Source: Bermanella sp034111105 (GTDB lineage Bacteria; Pseudomonadota; Gammaproteobacteria; Pseudomonadales; Oceanobacteraceae). From it: a DNA stretch of 32,749 nucleotides. The stretch covers positions 1 through 32,749 of the forward strand of contig JAWUXY010000151.1 of the NCBI GenBank assembly GCA_034111105.1, in the 5' to 3' direction. The notes beneath the pieces were generated by a model. That model did not search any database. It was not told the origin of the DNA and saw only the letters and a list, made by a program, of their open reading frames with translations. Below, piece by piece: positions 9,001 to 15,806 of the stretch (position 1 is the first letter of the stretch; the number at the start of each line of letters is the position of its first letter). The translations under genes were made by a program, and so were the position numbers.

Positions 9001-10187
9001 AATTAGAAAATAAACAATTAAAAATTGAATTAAAGATTCAACTTAATAATATAATTTTACCTATTAAAGCTATGTATCAAGGTTGGGGTGACCCAGAGGT
9101 GAAATTACTTGCTGAAGATAATTTACAGAATTTATATGAAATTGAAAATAGTCATAATGGGAGCTTTAAAGAAGATGAGTTAAGGGCTTATCAACATAAG
9201 TCTAAGTGGATTATTTTTATTAGTAACCACTTGCAAAGTAACAGGGTGGAAGCAACAGAGCAGGGTGAGGCTTTATTAAAAGAAGCATTGAATGAACATA
9301 ATCGTCAAAATGAGTTAGTTGTGAGATCAATACTTGGTCAGATATATTATTTTAATGCTCAATTTAATAAAGCTAAAAGTAACTTTAAACGCTCTATTGA
9401 TATTTATGATAATAAGTTAGATCAATTTCTTTATATTGAATATGTTATAGACCCATATTTATTTTCAAGCGGAAATCTTCTACTTATAGAATCACTGATG
9501 GGAAATGCAGCGCTAGCCAATCATTACAGCGAATTATGTATGAACTATGCAAGGCAAACCGAAAATATTGCCAATATTGCAACAGCCTATACATTTGGCT
9601 GCTTAAAATACTTTATGTTTTCAGATAAAAATGGATTACGTGAATGGGCTGAATCTGCGATCGAAAAATACGGAGATAAATTAAAAAGCAGTTGGATTTA
9701 TGATTTCTTTTATATGCTTTATGAATGGTCAAAAAATGATTTTTTTCGATCACAAAAAATAGTAAAAGAACAAATTGATAAAGGGCAGAGTGGCATTCTA
9801 TCATGGTATGAGCCTTCTTTGGCGGATACATATATATTGAATGAGATGTTTGATGAGGCTATTACACTCATGTTGTCCTCTATAAAAAGGGCTGAGGATT
9901 CTGGTGAAGATTGTATTTTACCATTATCTTATCGTTACCTAGCAAAAGCTCAATACCTTAAATCAGGTTTTTTGTGTGAGACCAGTACTGAAAATTTTGA
10001 AAAGGCCATTTTGTTAGCTAGATCAAGTGGAACATATGGTCTTGAGAGTAATGCAATAATTGAATATATTAAATGTATTAATGAAGATAATAATAAAAAT
10101 AAAGTACTATTTGAAATAAAAACGATGGATAAAAGATTGGCTTTGCTAAGGGCTCTCCGTCTTGAAGAAGTTTTTACAATGATTTGA
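6099..10187 (+). CDS. TOMM-system Ser/Thr kinase / cyclase-like / NTPase fusion sensor
   Basis: This is a fusion of about 1362 residues of the kind called the TOMM system kinase/cyclase fusion protein. Residues 22-290 are a Hanks-type kinase with all key parts: glycine loop GQGGFGSV (27-34), Lys49 (VAIKFL), catalytic HRDLKPAN with Asp147, DFG at Asp168 and APE near 200. Residues 335-500 resemble a class III nucleotide cyclase, but metal and transition-state residues are changed. Next is a signalling NTPase with Walker A GEPGIGKS (553-560) and Walker B VLEDMHW (about 680-686). The last 450 residues look like TPR-type helical repeats. No transmembrane segment is seen. It heads the RiPP locus and is a likely input sensor. 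I chose ATG 6099 (gagg 12 bases upstream); an in-frame TTG at 6042 with ggag 4 bases upstream would add 19 residues. Confidence 0.9.
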   Translation: MTTTQQTQCDIKERFQSLEYCLLNKIGQGGFGSVYRAKKLSTGQYVAIKFLNLNADLDELKRNRYINRFHREAELSCLLQHQNIVRLLDKGVCDQGLIYAIFEYVEGESLKEVLQKESLPPQLVADLMGQVLDALSHAHEKGVIHRDLKPANIMLVKTGTGFHIKVLDFGIATLTHEARYQDYQTITLTHETLGTPSYCAPEQLRGEPPTIKSDLYVWGLVFIECLTGKPAISGSSLASVFHQQLSQSSINLPLWIASHPVAALLRRVLHKKSQDRISKVLDIHSELGKINFSTMVVPKSSSDFHTLIAPIPALDQTLLNTGSHYFTVVSERKPISVLCVSLSIQAVSDSVVDLEVIETLHRDQKIMCVDLATRYGAFHTGTLGDTLLFYFGYPQVSDNDCRLCVRTALEISSSLTKRNALLRDSQNIEINAKMGLHSGLATHYSGLPPEGEVISIAMELTRTACVGQVYCTESSKRLLDSYIDFIFNEERIMGVNRQSTSIYQVLGERVYESIGLLKSGRSNANIVGRKKEIKKIKTILACSDGHSIIHLFGEPGIGKSRLLFELKENITTEEFLFCQCLPEQKFSGLFPIINLMKIRFSLGSLPMDQAAKKIMKLYKLAGGMNESIAIPLLCSWLNISVPNDIPLVITPAEKNKDILFESIHILLFSHRSENKRIIFVLEDMHWIDPTTLEFILYLMNQKCFIGNKSVFLSTSRQAFPSYLSQHYCVSIKLLRLDNDESNRLIANIFDRKSISFNVMQAVNSRADGIPLYIEELVNMFKDQNLTRYLNGTIDFIDQESITDIPETLLESLQQKLDGLINAKESAQLASAIGRKFDYKLLIMASAKSEDQVQSDLDELLTQEIIYQQRHVSGDSYFFKHALVRDAAYKGMSKADLVKAHLNIAQCMNSDVTKKSNHTPTMIADHYSKGNDYIEAVKFGKQAIYELGKISSNKQALEYAKIVNVWLSKLENKQLKIELKIQLNNIILPIKAMYQGWGDPEVKLLAEDNLQNLYEIENSHNGSFKEDELRAYQHKSKWIIFISNHLQSNRVEATEQGEALLKEALNEHNRQNELVVRSILGQIYYFNAQFNKAKSNFKRSIDIYDNKLDQFLYIEYVIDPYLFSSGNLLLIESLMGNAALANHYSELCMNYARQTENIANIATAYTFGCLKYFMFSDKNGLREWAESAIEKYGDKLKSSWIYDFFYMLYEWSKNDFFRSQKIVKEQIDKGQSGILSWYEPSLADTYILNEMFDEAITLMLSSIKRAEDSGEDCILPLSYRYLAKAQYLKSGFLCETSTENFEKAILLARSSGTYGLESNAIIEYIKCINEDNNKNKVLFEIKTMDKRLALLRALRLEEVFTMI

Positions 10188-10207
10188 TTTTGCTTTTTAA
10201 ATTCAAT

Positions 10208-10235
10208 ACATATGATTATTTTAATAACCATATGT
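10208..10235. other. Hairpin between kinase and precursor genes
   Basis: The arms acatatg (10208-10214) and catatgt (10229-10235) are complementary and an inner ttatt/aataa pairing extends the stem across one mismatch. No T-run follows, so it is a weak terminator or an operator. A second dyad, atcctatt (10277-10284) / aataggat (10296-10303), lies nearer the precursor start. A poor -35/-10 pair (TTGATT at 10184, TACATA at 10207) could give the precursor its own promoter. Confidence 0.35.
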
Positions 10236-10334
10236 GAAAAATCAAAGGCTATCTGATAAATCATAGTAGAAAAATAATCCTATTTTTATGTGATTAATAG
10301 GATGATGAATAGTTATATCAATAAGGAATATAAG

Positions 10335-10883
10335 ATGACTAATGATAAAAATGGCGTAAACACAAAAATTAAAATGCCAGTGGGAGATGAACCTTCCTTG
10401 GCTGCTGCATTGATTTTGACAAATTGGCAGGCCACCTGGAGTAGAGCTGTGGCGCTTGCATGGAAAGATACCGAATTTAAATCGGCTTTGATTAATGACA
10501 CTAGATTAGCGTTTAAGCGCTTGGGTTTTAGTGGAATTGTTCAAGAAGACGATAAGGTACTCTATAGTCTGTGGGATTTACTTGATATAAAAATAGTGGA
10601 TACAGATCAGAGCCACGTCACGGTTGATATATCGACACCGAGTACGAGTTATAGTCCAGAAACTGGATTGATTGATGTCGAAGTAGGGCGCGATAGAGAT
10701 TCAATTGAAACGGAAACCTTAACATCTTATAAAGTGAACGGCTGGGATAAGTCTCTACAAGCCGGTGCGTTAAAAATGACACTTGTCATTCAAATTCCAC
10801 CAGCACCAACAGAAGCTGATCAAGGAATCGCTTTAGCCGATTATACTTCTGCCGGTAAAGTATGCCCATTTTCTACTAGTTGA
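10335..10883 (+). CDS. TOMM precursor peptide, BMA_0021/BMA_0022-like, nitrile-hydratase-type leader
   Basis: This is a 182-residue precursor of a thiazole/oxazole-modified peptide. The leader (about residues 25-75) has the pattern shared with the nitrile hydratase alpha chain: WSRAVALAWKDTEFKSALIN then DTRLAFKRLGFSG. A beta-rich middle ends in VIQIPPAPTEADQG, and the C-terminal end ALADYTSAGKVCPFSTS is the likely core. This layout, with a proline-rich segment before a 'CPF' or 'YPF' tail, is what I recall of the BMA_0021/BMA_0022 family. Cys177 and nearby Ser/Thr could become azolines. The ATG at 10335 was chosen over an in-frame GTG at 10290 because aagga stands 7 bases upstream. The nitrile hydratase metal motif is absent, so it is not an enzyme. 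It lies just ahead of the modifying enzyme genes and is followed by an attenuator-like hairpin. Confidence 0.85.
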   Translation: MTNDKNGVNTKIKMPVGDEPSLAAALILTNWQATWSRAVALAWKDTEFKSALINDTRLAFKRLGFSGIVQEDDKVLYSLWDLLDIKIVDTDQSHVTVDISTPSTSYSPETGLIDVEVGRDRDSIETETLTSYKVNGWDKSLQAGALKMTLVIQIPPAPTEADQGIALADYTSAGKVCPFSTS

Positions 10884-10898
10884 TCGTTATCCATTTAA

Positions 10899-10949
10899 AA
10901 ATAGGGTTAGCCATGTGGTTAACTCTATTTATCCCTTATCTTATTTTTT
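10899..10949 (+). terminator. Attenuator-like hairpin after the precursor gene
   Basis: The arms aaatagggttagcc (10899-10912) and ggttaactctattt (10917-10930) pair over all 14 positions in RNA, two of them G-U, around an atgt loop. A T-run follows at 10943-10949, offset by about 12 bases, so termination is probably partial. It would let the precursor message exceed that of the downstream enzymes. Confidence 0.6.
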
Positions 10950-10961
10950 AAAGTATTTATT

Positions 10962-12152
10962 ATGAAATTTAAAATAATCGACAGTGATCGTCATGTTATG
11001 GAGCCTGTGGAAATATGGCAGGAATATGCTGACGATACTATTTTTAAAAAAGCACCTGTGTTATTGCAGTCTCAGTCACTTGATAATGGGTCGGAGCACG
11101 AACAATTAGCGCTGCCACCATTAATTACTATCGGTAATATATCCATATTTAAAAATTGGAATAGGGATGAGATTATTGCTTCAGCTTATAAAGGTCAGGA
11201 TATACAGAGAAAACTTGAAGCAGGCATGAGCCCAGCAGGACAAATTCGGGCAATGGATGCCAGTGGTACTGAAAAGGCATGTCTGTTTCCAAGTTTTGGA
11301 ATGTACATTGTTAATCATAAAGACATCGATGCTGATGTGTCCTTAGAATATGCTTATGCATATAACCGTTGGTTGAAAGATTACTGTTCTGCTGAACCTA
11401 GGCGTTTAAAGCCAGTGGGGATTATTAGTCGTCATGCTCCTGAAAATATGTGTGACCAGCTACAGCAGGTTATCGATAATGGTTGGACAACCATAACCAT
11501 ACGCCCAGAAGTCATCGCTGGTAGATGCCTTGGTCATCAAGATAATGAAGCATTTTGGCAGGCGTGTGAAGCAAACAACATTGCTGTTGCATTTCATGGC
11601 GGGACAAACTTACAAGCACTCACCGCAGGGGCTGACAGATTTACCACTCGATTCTCTCTTCATGCTTGCTCCCACCCAATGGAAGCACAGATGGCCTTTT
11701 TGTCTTTGTTAGAGTTTGGCGTTTTAGAGCGCTATCCGAGACTTAAATTTGCTTTTCTTGAAGCAGGTGCGTCTTGGGTGCCTCATTGGTTGTGGCGTTT
11801 GGATAATATATGTTATCCCGAATTTCCATCATTGGTTAAGAAAAATATTACTATGTTGCCTTCTGAATATTTTAAAAGACAATGCTGGGTAACAATAGAA
11901 TTAGGGGAGCCTTGCTTGAGGGATGTTATCAATATTATTGGTCATGAAAAACTATTATACGGCAGTGATTTTCCTCATCCAGACCATCTACAATTTACGA
12001 CAGACAGTATTGCAAGCCAGTTACCAGAGTTAAGCGAATATGAGATAAAGTGCTTGTTAAAGAGTAATGCAAATGACTTCTTTGGCCTTACGGATGATAT
12101 TTCGGTCGATGTAAGAAAGGTTAATCAGTCCATGAGTATCGAGCATGAATGA
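10962..12152 (+). CDS. Amidohydrolase-family protein of the RiPP locus
   Basis: This is a 396-residue metal-dependent hydrolase of the amidohydrolase-2 (ACMSD-like) family. It opens with KIIDSDRHVMEP (Asp7, Asp9, His11), the D-x-D-x-H form found in one branch of the family in place of H-x-H. Further probable ligands are His212 (VAFHGGT), His234/His238 (HACSHP) and Asp336 (YGSDFPHPD). Relatives hydrolyse or decarboxylate small aromatic or cyclic substrates. In this locus it may act on the modified peptide or its product, but no tailoring reaction can be assigned. The ribosome site is weak. Its last 8 bases overlap the start of the YcaO gene, so the two proteins are probably made together. Some actinobacterial D-x-D-x-H members have no known role, so caution applies. 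Confidence 0.85.
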   Translation: MKFKIIDSDRHVMEPVEIWQEYADDTIFKKAPVLLQSQSLDNGSEHEQLALPPLITIGNISIFKNWNRDEIIASAYKGQDIQRKLEAGMSPAGQIRAMDASGTEKACLFPSFGMYIVNHKDIDADVSLEYAYAYNRWLKDYCSAEPRRLKPVGIISRHAPENMCDQLQQVIDNGWTTITIRPEVIAGRCLGHQDNEAFWQACEANNIAVAFHGGTNLQALTAGADRFTTRFSLHACSHPMEAQMAFLSLLEFGVLERYPRLKFAFLEAGASWVPHWLWRLDNICYPEFPSLVKKNITMLPSEYFKRQCWVTIELGEPCLRDVINIIGHEKLLYGSDFPHPDHLQFTTDSIASQLPELSEYEIKCLLKSNANDFFGLTDDISVDVRKVNQSMSIEHE

Positions 12153-14355
12153 AAGTGCAGTGGCCTGGTCTAATTCTGTTTTAAATAAAATTTACTGTTG
12201 GCACCCTAAGTTCAATGTATATGTTTTAAATGATTCGGATGTTCTATTAGTTTCAGAATCACAACAGCTGTTGCTTCCTAGTAATAAATATCAATGGGCT
12301 GCGTTTATTGATGGTAAGCATAGTTTGCAATCGATGATCGACCCTGAAAAATGCCACTTTAATAAAGGGCCTTTTTTATTTCAGCAATATGAAGACTTTA
12401 TAGTATCAAATTATCTTGTTGAAATAGATCTTACGCCTTCATATTTGATACCTGAATTGTATGCTGAAAATATAGAGCCTGAGCGTTCGATTTTTGTATC
12501 ATCACTTTGTCATATTATAAATATGTCGATATTACCTGAGTCAAAAATGATTGAAGTGGTATCATTTTTACGCCAGATTTTAAATGTAAATTTAAGCACT
12601 AACCTTTTTTATCATTATTATGAAATTGTATTGGTGGATGATTTTTTTGATCCTAGAATAAACAATATAAAATTCAATAATAAATTCATATTCATTAAAA
12701 TAAATGGCGATAGCGTTTGGATCAGCCCGCTATATTCACCTGATGAGGTTGCCAAAGCGTATACTTTATTACAATGTGTGATTGATAATCAGCCAGTAAG
12801 AAAGTATCTAGTAAAACAATTTCCAAGTCATAATCATGGTTTACCATTTGAGAATAATACGCCGTTAAATACTGAAAGCTATCGTCATATTCAAGATTTG
12901 TTGCTTTCTCAGCTATCTAATGAAAACAAAAAAGTACTCATTATTTATAATAAATCAAGTCACGTGATTGATTATCATCCTGCTAGTCTTGATCCTCTTG
13001 ATTCAAGCGAATTTATTCAGCAATTACAATCCCCCGTGGTGTTAACTCGCTGCGTGAGTCATTTCAATCAGGATGGCGGTTCGAGAAGTTTAGAAGCTGG
13101 TACTACGATTAATAAACTTCGTGAATTAATTAGTCCTGTTACTGGTATTATTAATCATCTTGAGGTTGTTAATCAGCCTAAAAAAAATGCAGTTAAAATA
13201 TACAGAAGTGGTTTTTTTAAAACACCAGCAGATACCGATAATATACCGTTAAATGAAGAAAGCTTTGTACAACTTTGTATGGGTAAAGGCGTTGGTGATG
13301 ATCAATCGCAAGCCAGTGCTTTATGTGAGGCGATAGAGCGCTATTCAGCCCTCTATCAGAGCGATACATCGTTATATAAATGCTCACAATCCCAGCTTAA
13401 TAGTGAAGGTAAGCGCAGTTTAAGCTATCAAGACTTGCAGCGCTTTAGTGAAAAACAGTACCAACAATTTAGCGAAAATTTTCAATCAGGCTTAAAACCT
13501 AAACAATCAGTTAAGCCATACGATGATAGTGATATTCATTGGCAACCTCTTTGGTCACTGACTCAAAAGGAAAGAGTATTAGCACCTCTAAGCCTATGTT
13601 TTAGCCAAGTCCCCTTTAGTGATAATGAATTTGGTCGGTGGCATTCAAACGGCTGTGCTGCGGGTAATAACTTAGAAGAGGCCGTATTTCAAGCCCTATT
13701 AGAATTAATAGAAAGGGATGCAGTGGCAATATGGTGGTACAACCGAGTTGATAGGCCAAAGTTTGACCTGTCTCGTCTTGACCAAAACAATTTAGAAAAA
13801 CTGCACGCTACTTTGAGTCCAGCAGACAATGAAGGACATGATTATTGGATTATCGACTTAACACATGATGTCGGTGTTCCTGTTATGGCTGCTATCGGTA
13901 AAGATAAGAAGACAGATGGCTGGATTATGGGCTTTGGTTGTCACCTAATTGCAGAACTGGCGGCTCAAAGAGCGTTGACAGAACTGTGTCAGTTGATTCC
14001 AATTAGAGAACAAAATTCTGCACCATTTAATTTTGATGCAATTGAAGACCATATTTTTCTTTATGGTCACACAAGCGAAAAAATAAACGATAACGTATTA
14101 CCTTGTAATAGTGATATTCACCAAAATATATTAGAGATTGTCGGGCGTTTAGATCAGCTTGGATTCGAAACACTGGTGTTAAACTACAGCCGCTCTAATA
14201 TTCCAGTTAGTACAGCCAAGGTTTTTGTTCCTGGTTTATGTCATATATGGCCTCAACTAGGTAATAGCCGACTGTATTCCTTACCCGTCACCCTTTCATG
14301 GTTAAATACAGCTAATAATGAAGCGACCATTAATCAACAGGGTTTATTTGTTTAG
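12145..14355 (+). CDS. Fused leader-binding / YcaO cyclodehydratase (TOMM C-D type)
   Basis: This 736-residue protein turns Cys/Ser/Thr of the precursor core into azolines using ATP. The N-terminal 80 or so residues (KIYCWHPKFNVYVLNDSDVL onward) resemble the domain found in TOMM precursor leader-binding cyclodehydratase partners. Residues 90-325 look like a degenerate linker or E1-like part. The YcaO domain begins near residue 330 (LISPVTGI). ATP/Mg motifs are visible: ALCEAIERYSA (392-402) and NGCAAGNNLEEAVFQALLEL (502-521) with IERD following. The end reads INQQGLFV, without the usual C-terminal PxPxP. The start overlaps the amidohydrolase stop by ATGAATGA, which implies translational coupling. 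No separate C protein or dehydrogenase is seen, so the product may stay at the azoline stage. Confidence 0.88.
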   Translation: MNESAVAWSNSVLNKIYCWHPKFNVYVLNDSDVLLVSESQQLLLPSNKYQWAAFIDGKHSLQSMIDPEKCHFNKGPFLFQQYEDFIVSNYLVEIDLTPSYLIPELYAENIEPERSIFVSSLCHIINMSILPESKMIEVVSFLRQILNVNLSTNLFYHYYEIVLVDDFFDPRINNIKFNNKFIFIKINGDSVWISPLYSPDEVAKAYTLLQCVIDNQPVRKYLVKQFPSHNHGLPFENNTPLNTESYRHIQDLLLSQLSNENKKVLIIYNKSSHVIDYHPASLDPLDSSEFIQQLQSPVVLTRCVSHFNQDGGSRSLEAGTTINKLRELISPVTGIINHLEVVNQPKKNAVKIYRSGFFKTPADTDNIPLNEESFVQLCMGKGVGDDQSQASALCEAIERYSALYQSDTSLYKCSQSQLNSEGKRSLSYQDLQRFSEKQYQQFSENFQSGLKPKQSVKPYDDSDIHWQPLWSLTQKERVLAPLSLCFSQVPFSDNEFGRWHSNGCAAGNNLEEAVFQALLELIERDAVAIWWYNRVDRPKFDLSRLDQNNLEKLHATLSPADNEGHDYWIIDLTHDVGVPVMAAIGKDKKTDGWIMGFGCHLIAELAAQRALTELCQLIPIREQNSAPFNFDAIEDHIFLYGHTSEKINDNVLPCNSDIHQNILEIVGRLDQLGFETLVLNYSRSNIPVSTAKVFVPGLCHIWPQLGNSRLYSLPVTLSWLNTANNEATINQQGLFV

Positions 14356-14362
14356 TGATTTT

Positions 14363-14431
14363 ATATAATAACGGGATTCCTCGTTATTATATGACTTGAT
14401 GCTTTCTGAGTATGTACATACAGAGCATCAA
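14363..14431. terminator. Two successive hairpins after the YcaO gene
   Basis: The first stem pairs atataataacg (14363-14373) with cgttattatat (14382-14392). The second pairs ttgatgct...ctg (14396-14408) with cagagcatcaa (14421-14431) around a tatgtacata centre. Neither has a strong T-run, so the pair may slow polymerase more than stop it. They mark the end of the RiPP enzymes and the boundary to the FHA gene. Confidence 0.5.
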
Positions 14432-14519
14432 TAAACATAATTATTCGCTTAAGGCTTAGCAACCCCTTATAGGCAACAGGCTGTAATAAGGTGTAATAGC
14501 CTAGTTTTTTAAGCATTGA

Positions 14520-14540
14520 TAATCTCAAGAACTGAGATTA
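14520..14540. promoter_or_regulatory. Dyad upstream of the FHA regulator gene
   Basis: A perfect 8-base dyad taatctca (14520-14527) / tgagatta (14533-14540) with an agaac centre ends 17 bases before the FHA gene ATG. It may be an operator for the FHA/winged-helix protein itself or a leader hairpin next to the aggga ribosome site (14543-14547). Confidence 0.45.
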
Positions 14541-14557
14541 ACTAGGGATAAATTTAT

Positions 14558-15526
14558 ATGGCAATTCTCATCAATGAGCGCACAGGTGTTCATGCAATAC
14601 TTCAACCACAGCATATATTTGGTCGGCACCCAACGGCTTCTACTAAACTTAGCAATCCAGAAGCATCTCGTACTCATGCCGTGGTAATCTGGGATGGTGA
14701 GTGCTGGGTGTTTCAAGACACAAGTTCTAATGGTTCCTATATTAATGGGCAATATCAATATAAAGGCAGTAAAACACACCTAGAAAAAGGTGATCGAGTA
14801 CAATTTGGTTCCAAGCACAGTGACGAATGGTATGTGAAAGAAGTATTACCGCCACAAAGCTTGTTATTACCAATTACACCTGGTTTACCCACTATTCACC
14901 TAAAAAATATAACCGTATTACCTTCAGAAGATAATCCTGAGGTATCTATATTTCAATCAGCCGATGGTTCTTGGGTATGCGAAAGCAGCGCGGGTGAATA
15001 TGAACTCAAAATGGGAGATAGAGTAGGGAGTGAAGATAGTCAGTGGAAGTTCATAGACGCAAAAGCGTGCATGAAGACGGACATTATTTCACCCAGTGAC
15101 ACTTATCGGCCCACAAATGTGTCTTTCTTTTTTAATGTTAGCCAAAACGAAGAGCATGTATCGTTATCTTTTACCCAAGGTGAGAGCGTAATTGATTTAG
15201 GCGTTAGAAGTCATCACTACTTATTACTCTTACTGGCCAGAAAATACCTGTCAGACAAAGAAGCCGGCGTTGAAAAGCGTGAGTGTGGTTGGTTAGACAA
15301 AGATAACCTTTGTAAAATGATTGGCCAAAATGAAAATCATATTAATATTCAAATATATCGCTTTAGAAGGCAGTTTCTTAAGGCTTATATAGCCCCAATG
15401 AAAATTCCTCAAGTAGTTGAACGAAGAACCGGTGAAATTCGATTTTGTATTGCCGATGTGAAAATACAAGGTGGCTTTAAGCTATCGAGCCATGTTTCAT
15501 ATGATAATCTCACAACCTTGAATTAA
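14558..15526 (+). CDS. FHA-domain winged-helix regulator at the head of the eCIS locus
   Basis: This is a 322-residue protein. Residues 15-95 are a forkhead-associated domain with the family motifs in order: FGR (Gly22-Arg23), SRTHA (Ser37-His40) and TSSNGSYING (55-64). These residues bind phosphothreonine peptides. Residues 205-305 are rich in helices and include GWLDKDNLCKMIGQNENHIN then IQIYRFRRQFLKAY, which looks like a winged-helix output domain (response-regulator C type). The middle part (100-195) is unassigned. It probably reads a kinase signal and controls transcription of the injection system that follows. The Ser/Thr kinase at 6099-10187 is the only kinase in the window and a natural partner, but this is inference. 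It has its own leader dyad and its own terminator, so it may be transcribed alone. Confidence 0.82.
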   Translation: MAILINERTGVHAILQPQHIFGRHPTASTKLSNPEASRTHAVVIWDGECWVFQDTSSNGSYINGQYQYKGSKTHLEKGDRVQFGSKHSDEWYVKEVLPPQSLLLPITPGLPTIHLKNITVLPSEDNPEVSIFQSADGSWVCESSAGEYELKMGDRVGSEDSQWKFIDAKACMKTDIISPSDTYRPTNVSFFFNVSQNEEHVSLSFTQGESVIDLGVRSHHYLLLLLARKYLSDKEAGVEKRECGWLDKDNLCKMIGQNENHINIQIYRFRRQFLKAYIAPMKIPQVVERRTGEIRFCIADVKIQGGFKLSSHVSYDNLTTLN

Positions 15527-15532
15527 TAGAAA

Positions 15533-15572
15533 ATATAAGAGGCAGCCCTGCCTCTTATATCACTTATCCTTT
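15533..15572 (+). terminator. Hairpin terminator after the FHA gene
   Basis: The arm atataagaggca (15533-15544) pairs perfectly with tgcctcttatat (15549-15560) around gccc, with a T-rich stretch at 15568-15574 after a short gap. It separates the FHA gene from the ATPase gene. Confidence 0.7.
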
Positions 15573-15806
15573 TTAACTTACGCTCTCTAGCCTCAATAAT
15601 ATTTGATCATATTCACTTTATTACCCTTTCAAATTCTTACGTTACTCATTCAAAAGTACTTCTAAAAATAATCGCCTATATTCAGTTATATCAACTTTTG
15701 AGTGTATTTCATCACAAGTTGAATACTTCAGAGCCGCATGGGACTGATGTGGCGGAGCTTACCTGTTGTTTTATTACACTGCTTATACTGGTTAGAGATG
15801 ATTGAC

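Noticed and set aside
10335..10883. Nitrile hydratase alpha subunit.
   Set aside because: Only the leader-like helix matches; the cysteine-rich metal motif and the enzyme length are missing, and the context is a RiPP locus.
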